64,000 nucleotides of DNA from Malurus cyaneus samueli (lineage: Eukaryota; Chordata; Aves; Passeriformes; Maluridae): positions 24,217,119-24,281,118 of the forward strand of contig CM019216.1 of the NCBI GenBank assembly GCA_009741485.1. Direction: 5' to 3'. The notes beneath the pieces were generated by a model. The model did not search any database and was not told the DNA's origin. It was given only the letters and a program-made list of their open reading frames with translations. Position numbers and translations under genes: made by a program. Positions 10,736 through 24,689 of this stretch are shown in pieces. Within the stretch, counting starts at the first letter, position 1, and each line of letters begins with the position of its first letter.

Positions 10736-13700
10736 TGCATCATCCAATAATCTTGATTTTGGTCTCCACGTGACTCACAGATAATTTTTTTTAAATTTGC
10801 ACAACATTTGGTGTATTAGTGCAGCCAGCTGTTTTTCATAGGTGAAGCAGCACTGCAATCAGCCTGTGATAAGAAATAAAACCTGAGGGAAATAGTTTTC
10901 TAAAGTCTCTTCTGTTACTTGAAAGACATCTTGTTTGAAAGTTCTTGGGTGATTTAAGGGCAGAGATAACAGCAATCAAAGAGGGTTCCTGTGGTAATGA
11001 ACATGAGGGGAAAGTATTTTAAAGGTGCTTCTGTTTGTATTTAGCTCATTTCATGACAGAAGGGGTGATCTGAGAAGAGTTTGAGTGAAATTCTCTGCAG
11101 AACTCTGGGTTAGAGCTGGGATTAGTTCTCCTTCCATCTATGTGGCATAAGGAGAAGTTCCAGGAATCCAAGATTTTGATTCGAAATTTTAGTTCTAGAG
11201 TACTAAAGTTATTGAATGAAAATATTTTTTTAGATGTGACATGGAACATAAGACTATCTTAAAATAACTGTGTAGAGTTACCCACTGTTCCCTAGGCAGT
11301 GTACTCATTGTATTCACTAGCTGTAGGTGCAGCCCTTCAGGAGACCAAATTTCATTCCTTTCTTCAGACTTTTTTACGCTTTAAGGAAAACATTTTGAGC
11401 CATTCACAATCTACTAGAAACCTCAGAACTATGTTTTTGATTTTGCTCTTCTCCATCTGTTTGGATACTGGGCAGGATCTGAGTTGACAATGCATCAACT
11501 AAACCTTTTTCCTCTTCACCCAGCAGACATTAAAAAAAGGGATTTTGTGAATAACTCAGCCTGCTCTTGAAGTTTTTCTTTTACTAAAATCCCTATCAAT
11601 ATTTTTCTTCAAATATATGGAATTCCTGCATTTACTACATACAATATAATAAGTAGAAAATATTACATATTGTGTGGGTGATCCAAGGAAATAGGCAGAA
11701 TTTGAACAGGTTCTCATAAAAAAAATCTGAAGAAAAATACACATTGTGAACTCCAGTATTACATGGGGAATTGATGCACAGCAATTTAACTGTTCACTAA
11801 TACACGAAACACCTACTTAAAAGTCAGTTCAACTCTGCTCGATGGCAATCCCCTTTGCTTCAATAAAAGCAGAAAAAAGTCAGTAGAGCATAACAAACAG
11901 GAAAAAAACAAAGAAAAATTTAATACCAGAACTTACATTGTAATAATGACTCAGCCAATTCAAACCAATTATGTCTGGAAATAGTTTGCACAAAATTCTC
12001 CTAAATTACATTTTCCATGACAAATAACACACTAAATTTTGGGCCTTCTACTATTCAGGCTATTGCCTTTGCAAAAGATTCTCCCCATAAGATAATTAAG
12101 AAGGGCCAAAGATTTACTTCAGTTTCTGCATATTTGCAAATAAAATTTACCTCATGCAGAGACTAAGAATTTGGCAGGAAAATTGGAAGCTTCAGACTGC
12201 TTGAATAATTAAAAAGAGAGAATTATACTATAAATTATTTCCTAGCTAGTATTAGGTGCTTGAAACAAAGAGAAGAAAATAAACATAAAGGAATAATTTA
12301 TGGGGTCGAGGGGAATTTTTATTTCTCTGTGTGCTCTTGAGCTACAGAAGAAAAGCTGATTCGTTTTAATAAGACAATTCTGTTCTAATGCCAAAATCTT
12401 GAGACGGCCTCCATTACTGTGACTGCCTCACGTATGTGGCCTTCATTTGCCTGCATAATCACACATAAGCAAAAGTATGATTCAGAATCCATGATCTTAT
12501 CAGCCATAAAGTTTGTTACTCAGATTAACTCAGGGGTATGAGGAAGGTGTCAATTCAACTCAGTAGTGTTGCAAATAAATGCCAAAATTTTTTAAAACAA
12601 GGCACATGATGAGATTCTCATAAAATGAGTTTTATATACATCTAGGAAAACAACCTTTAAATAAAAAGAAAACCAGCTATTTTTTTTTCTGGTGATCAGA
12701 AAAACATTATAAAAGTTAATATTGAAGGAACTTTAGATGCTACACAGATCAGTGAGGTTATATTTACATTAAACTTAACATTTACTTCAGTAAGCTTGTA
12801 AAGATGGGCAAAGCTTTTTCTTTGCTTAAATATGTGAAATACATTGTTATGCCAGCTGTTTCCTTAATCAGTACTTCAGTTAATTCATATCCAGATATCA
12901 TTGCCTTCTTCATCAGATATTTAAAACTCAAAGTCCAAAGGATCTAACATAAATCATACATCTTTGAACTTTTGTATTATAGGCTATCAGATTCTGATAT
13001 CTTTACCAGATCAAAAATATTTAGAACTGCTCAGGCACTGTTCATAAACAGTTGCTGTGGTTGGAGCAAAATAATGCAAATTGAATAATTTTCATTCAGT
13101 AGACTTGCATTTGAAAGTTTGGCAGTTTATGTCTGGTGCTTTATTCCTGTTGCTTCTACTCACCTGCAGGTTTGATTACTTCACAGTTTCATTTAAATCT
13201 GTATTTTTATGGTGAATATTTTTTTCTATAGGTCTGATTCTAGAACTAAGGTAATTCCTTATGTTTGTAAACTTTGACAAAGTGCCTAAGGAAAAAACTC
13301 ACTTCCATAAAAAAACAAGTATGGAAACAATAATTGTGAGTAATTTGTTAATATTTGTGAATATTGTGCTTAACAGGCAGTTGGGTTTTTTTTGAGACAT
13401 CTACTGTGTACTTAAATATATGACTGCAACACATTTTATTAGTCAGATTCATTTCTGTGCAATGCAGTGGATAGATCAAGTTGATATTAACTATTAGATA
13501 CTGGGGAAAAAAAATAAAAGAACCTGTCAACACAATATTCAACACTGCCTGTCCAACTACTCAATATCCTGAATTCAATATTTACTGCATGCTGAATTCA
13601 ATTCCCCTTTGGTAAGCTGGTGAGCAGGATCCAAGCATATATATATATGTAGATATTTATATAGAGGAACCTTCTTCAGATTGCAGCCAGTAGCCTGTAG

Positions 13701-13834
13701 GTTCTAGAAATATGGGGAGAAAGTAGCCTTACTCTATGTGCAAAAGGAATCATACTTATGGACAAAATTCCACTATTATTCCTTTTTCACACAATACAGT
13801 GTGAAGAGTAGCTGAATCTTGGTTACAAACCAAG

Positions 13835-14060
13835 GGACTCATTAAGCCCTTAGAAATCACCCAGTCCAGCCTCTGAAATGAGACAGGATTCACTTGCCTG
13901 AGATATCCCCAGCAAAAGACAGTTTAATTTCTTTTCAAATTTTCAAGTGAAAGTTTCTGCACCTTTTTGAGTGATGTCTTATAGTTTAGTGCCAAAATCA
14001 TTCAAACACTTCAGATTCTCTCTACATAGCATTAACTTCCTTTTCCCTTAATGTAAGAGT
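13835..14060 (-). mobile_element. Ancient CR1-like LINE relic, antisense
   Basis: The plus strand reads like the reverse complement of an old CR1 3' end: 'gaaatcacccagtccagcct', then 'tttaatttcttttcaaattt', then 'tgagtgatgtcttatagttt', then 'cattaacttccttttccctt'. These correspond to the antisense CR1 series of 'atcatccagtccagcctc', the 'fold into a short prose-like' pyrimidine blocks, and the 'cttcctaatgtc' block. Divergence is high and there is no clean terminus, so this would be a much older insertion than the other copies. Similarity may continue weakly beyond the T16 run at 14101. It is recognised by overall order of blocks only. Confidence 0.4.
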
Positions 14061-14100
14061 ATGAATTTAGACTGATTTATCATGATTCAGAGAAGTCTAC

Positions 14101-14116
14101 TTTTTTTTTTTTTTTT
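14101..14116 (+). repeat. Poly-T run (T16)
   Basis: Sixteen consecutive T residues, directly right of the ancient CR1-like segment. No function is implied. Confidence 0.95.
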
Positions 14117-17100
14117 CTGTCACTTCATTAAACATTTTTTCTGAAAATGTTTTCTCATTGGTTTAATAATACTTCAAGGCACTTGAAGTACACTGATTTA
14201 TCCAGAATTCTTCAAGATGTCTTTTTTACCTTATGGATTTTAATTTTTTTTTTCAGCCCAGGGATACTTCCTCCATTCTTAGAGAATTTTTAAAGATTAA
14301 TTTGATAATTCAGAGTGTTTTGGGTAGTTTATCAGACTCACTAATCAAGATCTCTGAACCTGCATAACTCTATATTATTTCAGTATTCTTTAAAGTTTTC
14401 TTTCTGCACTTTGGCCTAAATTTCTACTCAGTTTTTAAATTAACAGTGAATCTGGTCAAAGTTCATTTTTCCTAGAAAGATTAAAAAATAAAAGAATGTT
14501 CTCCTTTGTATCATTGCCTATTTTCTTTGTTATACATCTTTTTTTTGTGTTCCTTTCTGAGTTCCTGTGTATTCTCAGAATTCTTCAAGTTTTCCTTATG
14601 ATGTTAATTGTCTTTATAACTGAAATTGTTTTCAATTTTATTCCTGACTACTTGTACTATTCTTTTATATGAACCTTAATTATGTTTTGTATATGAGTTA
14701 TGCAACCAGATTTTCCTTATACTTGTTTTATATAAGTGATATCTGCACTGTAACTTCCAAAATATTAATTATTTACACATTTCTGTAACTATTTAAGCCA
14801 AGTAGAAATTTCTATCTCTGGTCTATGACTGCAACTCTCACTTCTGCTTATCTTTTTATTTATTATGAGTGAATGAAACCTGAACTAAATTTCTAAATAG
14901 AGTATAACAGCTCAGCAGTGAATACCTTCTAAATAAAATTTTGCTTTAATCCAATTGTTTTAATCAAAAGAAGAAAATGGTACCTACCAACTCCAGGAAA
15001 CTTTAGGAAATTCTATAGAAACTCCAGGAAAGAAAAAAGAGCTCTGTTTTTTATACAGGAAAAGACAGCTGCTGAGATTGTAATAATGGTTAATTTTTTA
15101 AAGCTGATGCATTTATATAATGATCAGGAATGGTTATAGGAATTGCTAAAATATTCTGGGTTGTCTGCTAACAAAACAATAACACAATAGTAATAAAGGC
15201 TTTCAATTACTTTGGGAAACAAAGAATAGAAGACAGTTACTAAAACCAGGAATAGAGCCTCCAAATAAATTTAGATGGTCCCATCTGATAACAGAATATA
15301 ATAATATAAAACATCTAGAGCAAAGGCTCAGTGCTTATGAGAACAAATTCAAAATAATGGTTTTACAAGGTACTAGATTTGGTGTGATGGATCACAAGAT
15401 ATGGTAAAAAGTCAAGAATAAAATTAGAGATCTGAAACTGGCAGGGTAACATTCTACTCTTGGGGTTCAATGCATGACTCATATGTAAAACCAAATAAAT
15501 TAAATTGTGTCTTGGTACTTAAATGGAAGGAATAATTGATATTGCAGCATAGAAAAATGGCAGTGTGTAAAAAAAGAGGAACAAATGACAATTCCCCTCC
15601 TCTCTTGTCTCTTCACAGTCATTTCAGCCTGAAGGAATATCTATATATTCACAGTCATCGCTAAACTACTGAGATCAAAGGACATTTTTAGAAGTCAGAA
15701 TGATACTACTGCAGGTTTTAGAGTTTCCAAAGAAGAATACTGTTATCTTTTTCACAGTAACTTAGAGATTTTGTTAATTGGGGGTTTTTTTAAGTAAAAA
15801 TAAAACATTAACAGAGAGTAGGCACAAATACTCTCCAATAAAATTGTGAGCCGGTACCTTCCAGATATTTTCACAAAGAATGAAAATATCTGCAGGTTAA
15901 TTTCTTTCCAAAACATCATCATAACAACAGTTCTGCCCTACAGCTGCCAGTATAACCTCTACATCTGCCTTCCCACTCTTCAGATACCTCAAGGAAAGTT
16001 TTGCTGAACATTCAAAATCGGGTTTGGATAATGATGGTGAATAGCCATGTCACTTTAGGATTACTTATAGTTTTTTACAATCTTAGTTCATTCAAACTTT
16101 TGTGGTTGTATTGCCTCAGCACATGGCAACCTGTCTCAAACTGCTTAAAGCAGAATAAAGAAAGTTCTGGAATCACATGAATAACTTGACACATATTGGA
16201 CAATTCCATTTATTGCCCTTAAATAGGCTTAGTAGAGCCAATGACTGAGCAGTAGAAGGAAACTGAAGAGGCTGCTAACATAGTTCCAACAATGAATTAA
16301 TTTGTGAATTAACATGAAAGACAATGCCAAATAATTGTGTTTTGTTGACAGTCCCTCTTAGCTAGTATATCATAGTAAAAAAAACCACTCGTGTGAAGGG
16401 TTATAACACAAATATGTTTGGAGGACTGCTTGTAAAAGTGGTGGTGTGGTGAGTCTGAATTCACACAAAATGCTAATTTTCCGCTGATAGCAATCTTAGA
16501 AACATCAACCAGCAATAATAGAAGCATTGAAATTTCAATCTTTCTTGTGATTTTTCTTGTTTCTCAGCTCCATCATAAAAGATCTGAAGACAAATTACAC
16601 ATTCTCCTGCAGTTAGAGAAAACAATTTTCCTCTACTATTGGCCTCAGCATGTCCTAAGGTAGAGTCTTTTGTCTGCTCTGTAACTGAATGCCTTCATAA
16701 ATTACAATTCTACTGATGATTACAGTTCTACTGATGATACAGGTACTAGAAGAAATAGGACTTCAAGAAATCCTTTCTGAATGTGAGGTGAAGTACCAGC
16801 AATAAAAAGGCAGGGGTGGGGAAAAAAAAGTTCCTTTTTTTTCCTCAACAAAGTTAGACATAACTTTTAATACAAACCTGAACAGATGAGTAAGAAGAAT
16901 GAAAACACCTGCCATATCATGACTTTCCACATATATAGACTTAATTCTCTAAATCTGCTTTTTTTTTCTTTTTTTTAGAAACATAATTATTTTCCATTTC
17001 ATAATTGATGTAATATTTTTGTTTATATTCCACCTTCTGTCTTCCAAAGATACAGAGCATCTGATTTACTATGAGATAGAGCATTTTGTTTCATTTTTAA

Positions 17101-20100
17101 AAAACTGTATTATTAGCTATTCTGTTGAACAATCTTGTTAAAAACAGATATTTCCAAATCAAGTCTTATAATTATAAACCAACATTTCAGTGTATATTCT
17201 GAGAGATTATTTCCATTGCTTAGCTCTTGTTGGTTTTGGCAAAAAATGTCACAACACAAATGACAGTCTGCTGAAAACAGCAAAAGCAATGAAGAATTAT
17301 TTAATTCTGAAAGTGTAGTAAGGGAGGCCCAGATTTTTGTTCCATTGCACCTCAGTGTTAGAATCAAAACATTTCTATTTTGATTTTGAAAATGGGCATA
17401 TGTATATTGATAAGAGCAACAAGTCACACTTTTATTCTGTCCACATAGTGCGAGGTCTAGATATGTGAATATAATTTTCCATGTTTTCCTGACCCTAAGC
17501 CAAGACAGCTATTTGCAGCAATTTCTATATCCACTCAGCAGAAAAGGAGGAAAAGGATAAGAGCCACAGTAGGGGAACAATCCATTTCCCCAGCTGGAAC
17601 AGAGGAGATTTAGTGCCCTGGTAATGCAGCTAAGCAGTTTCTAGACTGAATCTGGCCATTGTCCAGAAAGCTACTAGATTTATGAAAGCAGAATTCAGTT
17701 TGAGACTAACACAGGAAAATGTAAGAGTGGGCTTGAGTTGAAGTTTAAGATGCATAAATTTGTGCTAGGTGCCGACATTCAATTAGATTCAATAAAGATC
17801 AGGGTCATAATTTGGTTGAAAATGTGTGCGTGCTCAGGGAAATTTGAGATTATAGAGGGTGTTCAGGATAGCAGACATGGGAGGCAGAAATGAGACCCTT
17901 TTAGGAGCAGAGGTCAGAGGTCAGATGCCTCAATGTGGGAGTAATGAAGTTGAGGTTTAGGCAAGAGAATCCCACCCCCAGTCTGCACAGCTAAGGGAGG
18001 CACAGAGAGCTCCCTTTTTTCCTCTCACCGTCTTTCCCTTTCTGTCTCAGAGAAGCCAAATGGTTTCAGATATGGCAGTAGGCAGTCATTGTTGAACTTG
18101 ACTTGTGTTGCCCAAATGAGTCAAAAGTGACAAAAATAAAACAGTTGTGTTAGTCTGTGACCCATGGAGGAGTCATGCAATATCCTTTCATCCAAGGTGT
18201 GTCTGCAGTGTCTGTTTTTTGCAGGACAACTACCTGAATGGGGTAGGTTAATTTTGACTGGCTGCCAAATACCCACTCAGCTGCTCTATCACTCCCCTTT
18301 TCAACAGGACAGGGGAGAAAACAAGCTAAAAAAGCTCCCTTACCAGTTACTGTCATGTTCAAAATAGCCTTGACTTGGGGAAATGTATTTAAATTTATTG
18401 TCAATTTAAAAAATCAAAGTGGAGTCGGATGGTGAGAAACAAAGAAAAAAAAGCCCTCTAAACAACCTTCCTCCCACCCTCCTTCCCGGGCTTAGCATCA
18501 TTCCTCCATTCTCAACTCTTCTCCAGGATTCAGGACTGCATCATTTTTAGTCCTGTCATAATTAATTTATTATTATGAAATTGAATTTGAAAAACTCTCA
18601 ATATGTCATTGAGAGAAGCAAACACGGTGAGTAGTTTAAATGTTCTGGGCTCTTGAGTGCCTGAGAGTGATTGCACAGACAAATGCAAATAGTTCTTGAA
18701 TAGTGAAACTTCAGCAGTCTGGGAAGAGAATAAAAATTTTATTTTTACTCATGTAATAGTCCATATTACAAAATTATGGCATTCCTTGCAGACTGAAATA
18801 TATTTCTGTGTCTTTAAAGTCTGCATTGGTCCAGGATTCTTCAGTGAGTAATTCAACCAAAGCCTTGGCCACTGCAGATGTCCTTTGGATGTCTGATTTA
18901 TCTTGCAGGTACACAAAACTATTAACTGATTTGTGAAAAAAAAAGAACAAGTATTTGATTCACTTTGTATAAAAATTTCCTTGCACAGTGCTTTTGGGCA
19001 CTGAAAGTATAATTTCCTCTCTCCATCTCTTTTAAAATGTTTTTGTTCAAACCTTCCTTCTGGGTGATTTTACTCTGTTTCTGTACAACACCAGAGGATA
19101 ATAATCTTTTCCAGGGGAAGACAAACAGGTCAATGGATCTTCAATTAAAACTTATCATCTTAAAAACATAAAAAGGCTTTGTTTTTTCTAAATCTTTCTT
19201 GTGTCTATCTGGTGGTATCTCACAGCCAGAAGATCTCATCTAGTCTTTCTGATTATTCCTCACCTGAGGTTATAACCTTGTTTTTGACATGACAACTATT
19301 TTCACAGCAACAAATTTTGATGCCAAAGGCACACCATGATTTAGGTTAGAGAAAAAGTATCAGAAACAGTTGAATTTGCAAAAATTGGAAGAGAGGACTT
19401 GTTTACATGTAAATGCCTCACTAATAAACATGTATAAAGAAAAGGTTTCTACCTTAACCCAAAATGGGATGTACTACTCCAAACTACCTTTCAGTGTCAA
19501 TGAGCTTTTCGGGTTACACACCAGTCAAAAGTTAGTGTTCCATTTTTAGTACATAAATATTTGTAGGAATTTAAATTCTCTTGAGAGTCAATATATTTCT
19601 AGTAACATTAATTAGAGCCTCTCATAAATGCAGTTGAAGATAAAAGTATGGTTATGTAGAACAGCAATAACAAAAGTAATTTATACACTGGTGGCCATAG
19701 AAATTTTTAATCTTTTATGCTTATACTGTACATACACTTTGAAGTATGAGAAACACTTTGGTATGTGTGCATATGGAACACCCTTAAAAATATACTGTAC
19801 ATTTATAGTACATTTTCACTACAAATTTTCACTATTTTAAAACACTAGAAAATATAGTCACAGTTGTGTTTGTCTTGGACACCAAATCATGTTGGAATAT
19901 ACAGGAATGAAAGACCTGGTCAGATTGCTGCAGCTACTCTTTTAAAGGAGTAACAACCATGTTTCTACTGTAATCTGACACAAAAGCTCTGCTTAGTCAA
20001 TGACCAATTCAAGCACATTTGCTTATCAAACTGCAGAAATAAATGATTTGGTGGTTTTATATTCAGTGCCTAAGAAGTGATTCAGGAGGCAATTCTTTGC

Positions 20101-23100
20101 TTATCAAAACACACACCACATTATACAAAATATTGATTGACTCTCTGAACTAAATTAAGGAATGGCTGAATCAATCAGGATGATACACAAGCTACTGCCT
20201 TTCTAGTAAAGAAGGCATGCTGAGCATCAAAATACAAAAAAAAACTTCTACCATTTAATAGTTAGTGTGGGTTGAGATTGTGTCATAAGGCAGAAATTCT
20301 GGGGTTGTATCTGTGCTATTTTCACAGTCATTAGAGCCTTTTTGTGTCACTTGCAGTGATCAAAACTCACTGAGGGGCACCACTTGTAAGGGATGTCTCA
20401 GGACATACCTTCAGTTCTCCTTCCTGCATTGAGGACTTCCAAAATGGATTGGTCTGTGCCAAGAAGAACTGCATTGCTCAAATGTTAAACTGCACAAGAT
20501 AATCTGTCTCTCTAAATCATTCTCGCTGTGCAGGCACGTACAGAGTAGATTCCAGGGAAACTGAGTGCCCAGGAGGGAGCCCTTCATTCAAGCTACCACC
20601 AGTCCCTGTCCCAAACTGGCAAAGCCAGGAATGCCATCCCTGTGAGGAAGTGTCAGGACATGCCTGTATTGGTGTAGTGAGTTCCACATTTAATGAAAAT
20701 TCTCGAATTTTGTGAAAAATTGAGTGGGGAAAAAATGTAATAATAATGAATTGCAAGCACTTATTCTACTGACAAAGGCAGCTTAGTTTCAATTATTTAT
20801 AACACTTCATAATGTGCTAATAAATGTTCTGTAGTAGCATGTCTTGAAAATGTAATGAAGTCTTAGTAAAATAAAACCTCATTAAAGCATTCAGCTATTA
20901 ATTCTGTGTTGACAAAAGGAAAATATAATCTGTTTTTACAAGCAATGTGTTTCTCATCTCTTCTATGGTATTTGTCTGTTTCAATTCTTTATCAACATTG
21001 TTTCTGACTTTTCTGAGATTTAAGTGTGTTATTTCCCTTACTCCAAAGGAAATTTACACCTTACTTTTTGCTGTGCCTATGAAAATCTCTTGATCTGAAG
21101 ATGACAAAGAAGAATTATAATACCTTGAATTTAACTTCCTTTGTCCCTTCTTTATGCCTATTGTGTCTGCCAATTCCACTGAACTTCTTTTCAATTTATC
21201 AGTGAAAGCAAAAAGTAACATAGACACAACTAGTCACACATATGAGTGTGGAGTTAGAATTAAGTTCGTACAGGCATGACAAATCTAATTTCATATTCGT
21301 TTTCAAATTTCTAATTTCAAATGCATTTCATATGCATTATGCCAGCAATTCTTCAGTTTGAATGTTCAAGTCAGGATTTATGCTGAGCTGCCCTGCCTCA
21401 GGGCATTTGTCTTAATTTTTCAACTATTTGCTGGGTGCCTGGATACAATCTTGGAAGAATTGTAGAATCAGTAAGAAAAAGAAGGTGCCACCCTAAAAAA
21501 CTTTAATGCAGATATGGAGCAGCCAAATTCATCACAGAGGGAGGATTAAGCCTCTCAGAGCATCCTGCTCCACTTCAGCACACCTTAGATTGTTTTTCCA
21601 TCAAGACCCATGACCTGAGGGTAATAACCTATACTATTTTTCTGGAGGACAAGGTCAGACATCTTTCAATTCTGTAAAGCAAACAAACAATGGAGGTAGG
21701 AGGTAAGACAATGCCTAGACCTTCCTGGTACTGAAACTCTGTCCACATTGAACTATGGTAATACTTTATCAGGTGGCTACACTAATCACAAGATTTTAGG
21801 AAATACTATCTGCCATCCTCTTCCTTTGAACTGTGCTAATGCACCTCAGCCAAATCTCATGCCCATTGTCTTTTCTATCTGCCCATTGTGCACTTTTATT
21901 ACTCTGCCACCTATTAAAAATAAAGGCAATAAAGCTACATAAGGCCTTTCTGCCTCTTTTGCCGGAGAACTACAGGCCAAGCTCAAATCTTAGAGTAGGA
22001 AAATGAGATGTAGGTTAGAGACTTGCTATAACATGGAAACATATTTAAAAAGTCTTTCTGAATAGGTAAAGCTTTCTTTTCTGTGCAAAACCTACTTTTT
22101 GTGCTCTGTTAACAATCATGTTATTCATATCTTCCCAACAACAAATGAAGTTTTTCTCTGCTTGAGAAATTGTAATATAACTATAGACTCTATGTGCGTC
22201 AAAATAATGTATAATCAGTCAATATAATATTCTTAAATTATTTAATAAATGCACAAAGATAGATCAGACATTTGATGATACTGGAAACTCAGCAGTGGGT
22301 AAAATTGATTGAATGCACTTTGAGCATGAATAAAAGAGTTTATGATTTATTGACACTTTCTAGATTAATCTGAGGCCTCATTAAGCAATGAAGCAGAATG
22401 ATAAACCTGATTTGAAGGACTGTTAAAAATGGTTCCACAGCAAGGAAAAAAATTAGATCCAATTTTTTGAAATTAAGTATTTTTGGCTACTTTCAGTGAC
22501 CTTGAAAGGTAATACCTGCAAGCTATGGGGGAAAACCAGGTGTTCTTTGTGCCAGATTTCCTAGAAATTCTATTAGCAAGTATTGGAAAAAGATCAAACA
22601 AATAAAAAATAAAGAGAAAATAGTTCTGATTTAGAATGATATGCTATTAATTTTTTTTAATAGTTTATAATTCATCCTCTTCTTATGGCCAAACTTAGTA
22701 TTTCAGATTTACCAGTCTGTTTTTTCTTGATATGTGATTGTTTTGCATTTTGTTGATTTCTTGATATTTGCTATCTGGATTGAATTTTGTAACTTGAAGA
22801 TTTGTTTCTGTCACATTAAGTCACATGTCTATTTTGCTTTGAGTGGAAAATAAAGAGGAGGAGGAGGATTATTTTCCTGCTGTATTCACAAAAGGTGCTT
22901 AGAGGACACTGACAGATCCTTTGTCTCTTTCCAATGAATTTTAGCTTGTTTACTCAGCTTGCACTGCTCCAATAGAAAAATATGTAAGACAAATCCCTTG
23001 TAACAAGTAATGTGGATATCAGGATGCTAAGGGGAGTCATGCAATAATAGTTGCTAAAAATGTTTGTGATGAATAAACCTTTATTTTCTCATAATGTTGT

Positions 23101-24531
23101 TGTAGGGACAAATGCTAAAACACTTTTACTTTGCTGATAGTTAAAAACAATCTTCACTGTGTATGCATATATATTCATGATATACAGCAACATCACATAT
23201 AAAATAATACCTAAGAATTACACCCATAAAACAGAGAGTGGGAGTTTTCTACCTGGGCTGATATACTCAGAATGCATGAAGGAACAGAACATGACTCCCA
23301 AAACGCCAAGCAACAAAACAGTACCTCCTCATATTTCCTTACTTTATTTTATGCAGAATATTGAAGAGGCTTGCAGCAGCCCTCACCCTGTAAAGAAATA
23401 TTGTACAAAACCTTAGATTATATTTTTTCTTCTACTAGGTCATCTTGACAAATAACAATTTCTTTGAGAATTTGGTGCTCTTCATTTGCATTAAAAAGTG
23501 ATGCAAAGCAATGTAATCTTTCAGCTTCTCTTGCTGGAAATGTTGAACTTGAATTTTGATTGGGAAAAAAAGAGTGTATCCCCAGCCACTTCAAGATGAT
23601 ACAACAAAATGATGTAACATAATGCTTTCTATGTAGATGTTGTCTGTGGAAAAAATACAGTAAGTTTGCAAAGACTGCAGTAAAAGTTGACAAGTTATGA
23701 AGGAAATATTTGAACACAAAAGAATTCCACTAAATTTCAGAGAAGTATTTAGTTTGCTCAGAAAAGTTAGGAGGGTTTCATGCAAGAGGTAGAAAAAAGA
23801 AGAAGTCTTAAAACACAGCCTTCTAAAACGTTGGAAAATCAATTTAACACAAAGAGGCTAATCCAAGTGAGAGACTTACAAATGAATCATTTACTACTTA
23901 GTGTGGAAAGACAGGACAGGAGAAGAGCAAAAAAGGCAAAGAAAATAAATATGTAAAAGATGAGTAAGCAAGGTTGTGGAGTGAAGAGTGAATCAGAGCA
24001 AGTTAGTGGTAAGAGCTGTGTTCAGGTACACGGTAAGGTGTCCTGCATCCTCTGGACTACATATCACTTCAGTCCTCACATTCTAAACCTGGCCTCAGGA
24101 AAAAGGCATTCCATTAGGTTTGTAAATCAAATATTTATTCATTTTTAATGTATAGATGCCTTGGGTTTAGCAAATGGATGATGAAAGAGGACTTCACTAT
24201 TTTTCTTCTTTTCTCTTATTTCCTTAATATAAGTATCAACAAGGATAGTGTGGTGGTAAAATTATTAATATTCAAGGTATAAGACAAATGCTGAAGTTTA
24301 TCCTAACTAAAAAAAACCCACTCTTTTTGACTAAAAGCTAGCAGTCAATACTATTTATAGCCTAGGATGACACTGGGTGTGCCACTCCTACAGGCTCCAC
24401 CCAAAGCTATCTCTCACATTATTTACTGTTTTATTCCTTCTTATAATTGTGGCAGTAAACAAACTGCTTAAGAAGTCTGTCCAGGCATGGATGCCTGGCT
24501 TTTTTAACATTGCAATGATTATTGTTTCTCA

Positions 24532-24566
24532 CTTTTTTTTTTTTTTTTGTTTTTTTGTTTTTTTTT
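24532..24566 (+). repeat. T-rich tract interrupted by two G
   Basis: A run of T residues broken only by single G residues, about 125 bases left of the large CR1. No gene is associated with it. Confidence 0.9.
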
Positions 24567-24689
24567 CCCTGAAGCACTGTATAGTCTGTGTCTCTGCAAT
24601 CACTTGAAGAGAACAGGAAAGCAGAGGGGGAAATGTAGAATATTCTCTCACTATGGTCATAGATAATAAATTTTCTGTCTGACCTATCT

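Larger units (their letters stand above)
10736..24689. other. Long stretch of unique AT-rich DNA
   Basis: Nearly 14 kb without a recognisable gene. Open frames reach only about 104 codons (17113-17427, minus) and have no domain signature. Contents I can name are the ancient CR1 near 13835-14060, a T16 run at 14101-14116, and a T-rich tract at 24532-24566. A possible conserved block lies at 12365-12540. Nothing else stands out. Confidence 0.65.

Noticed and set aside
10390..10773. 127-codon plus frame rich in K, T, N, P and the opposing 73-codon minus frame
   Set aside because: Made of a CR1 3' end plus an A/C-rich tract that lacks stop codons; low complexity and no credible protein.
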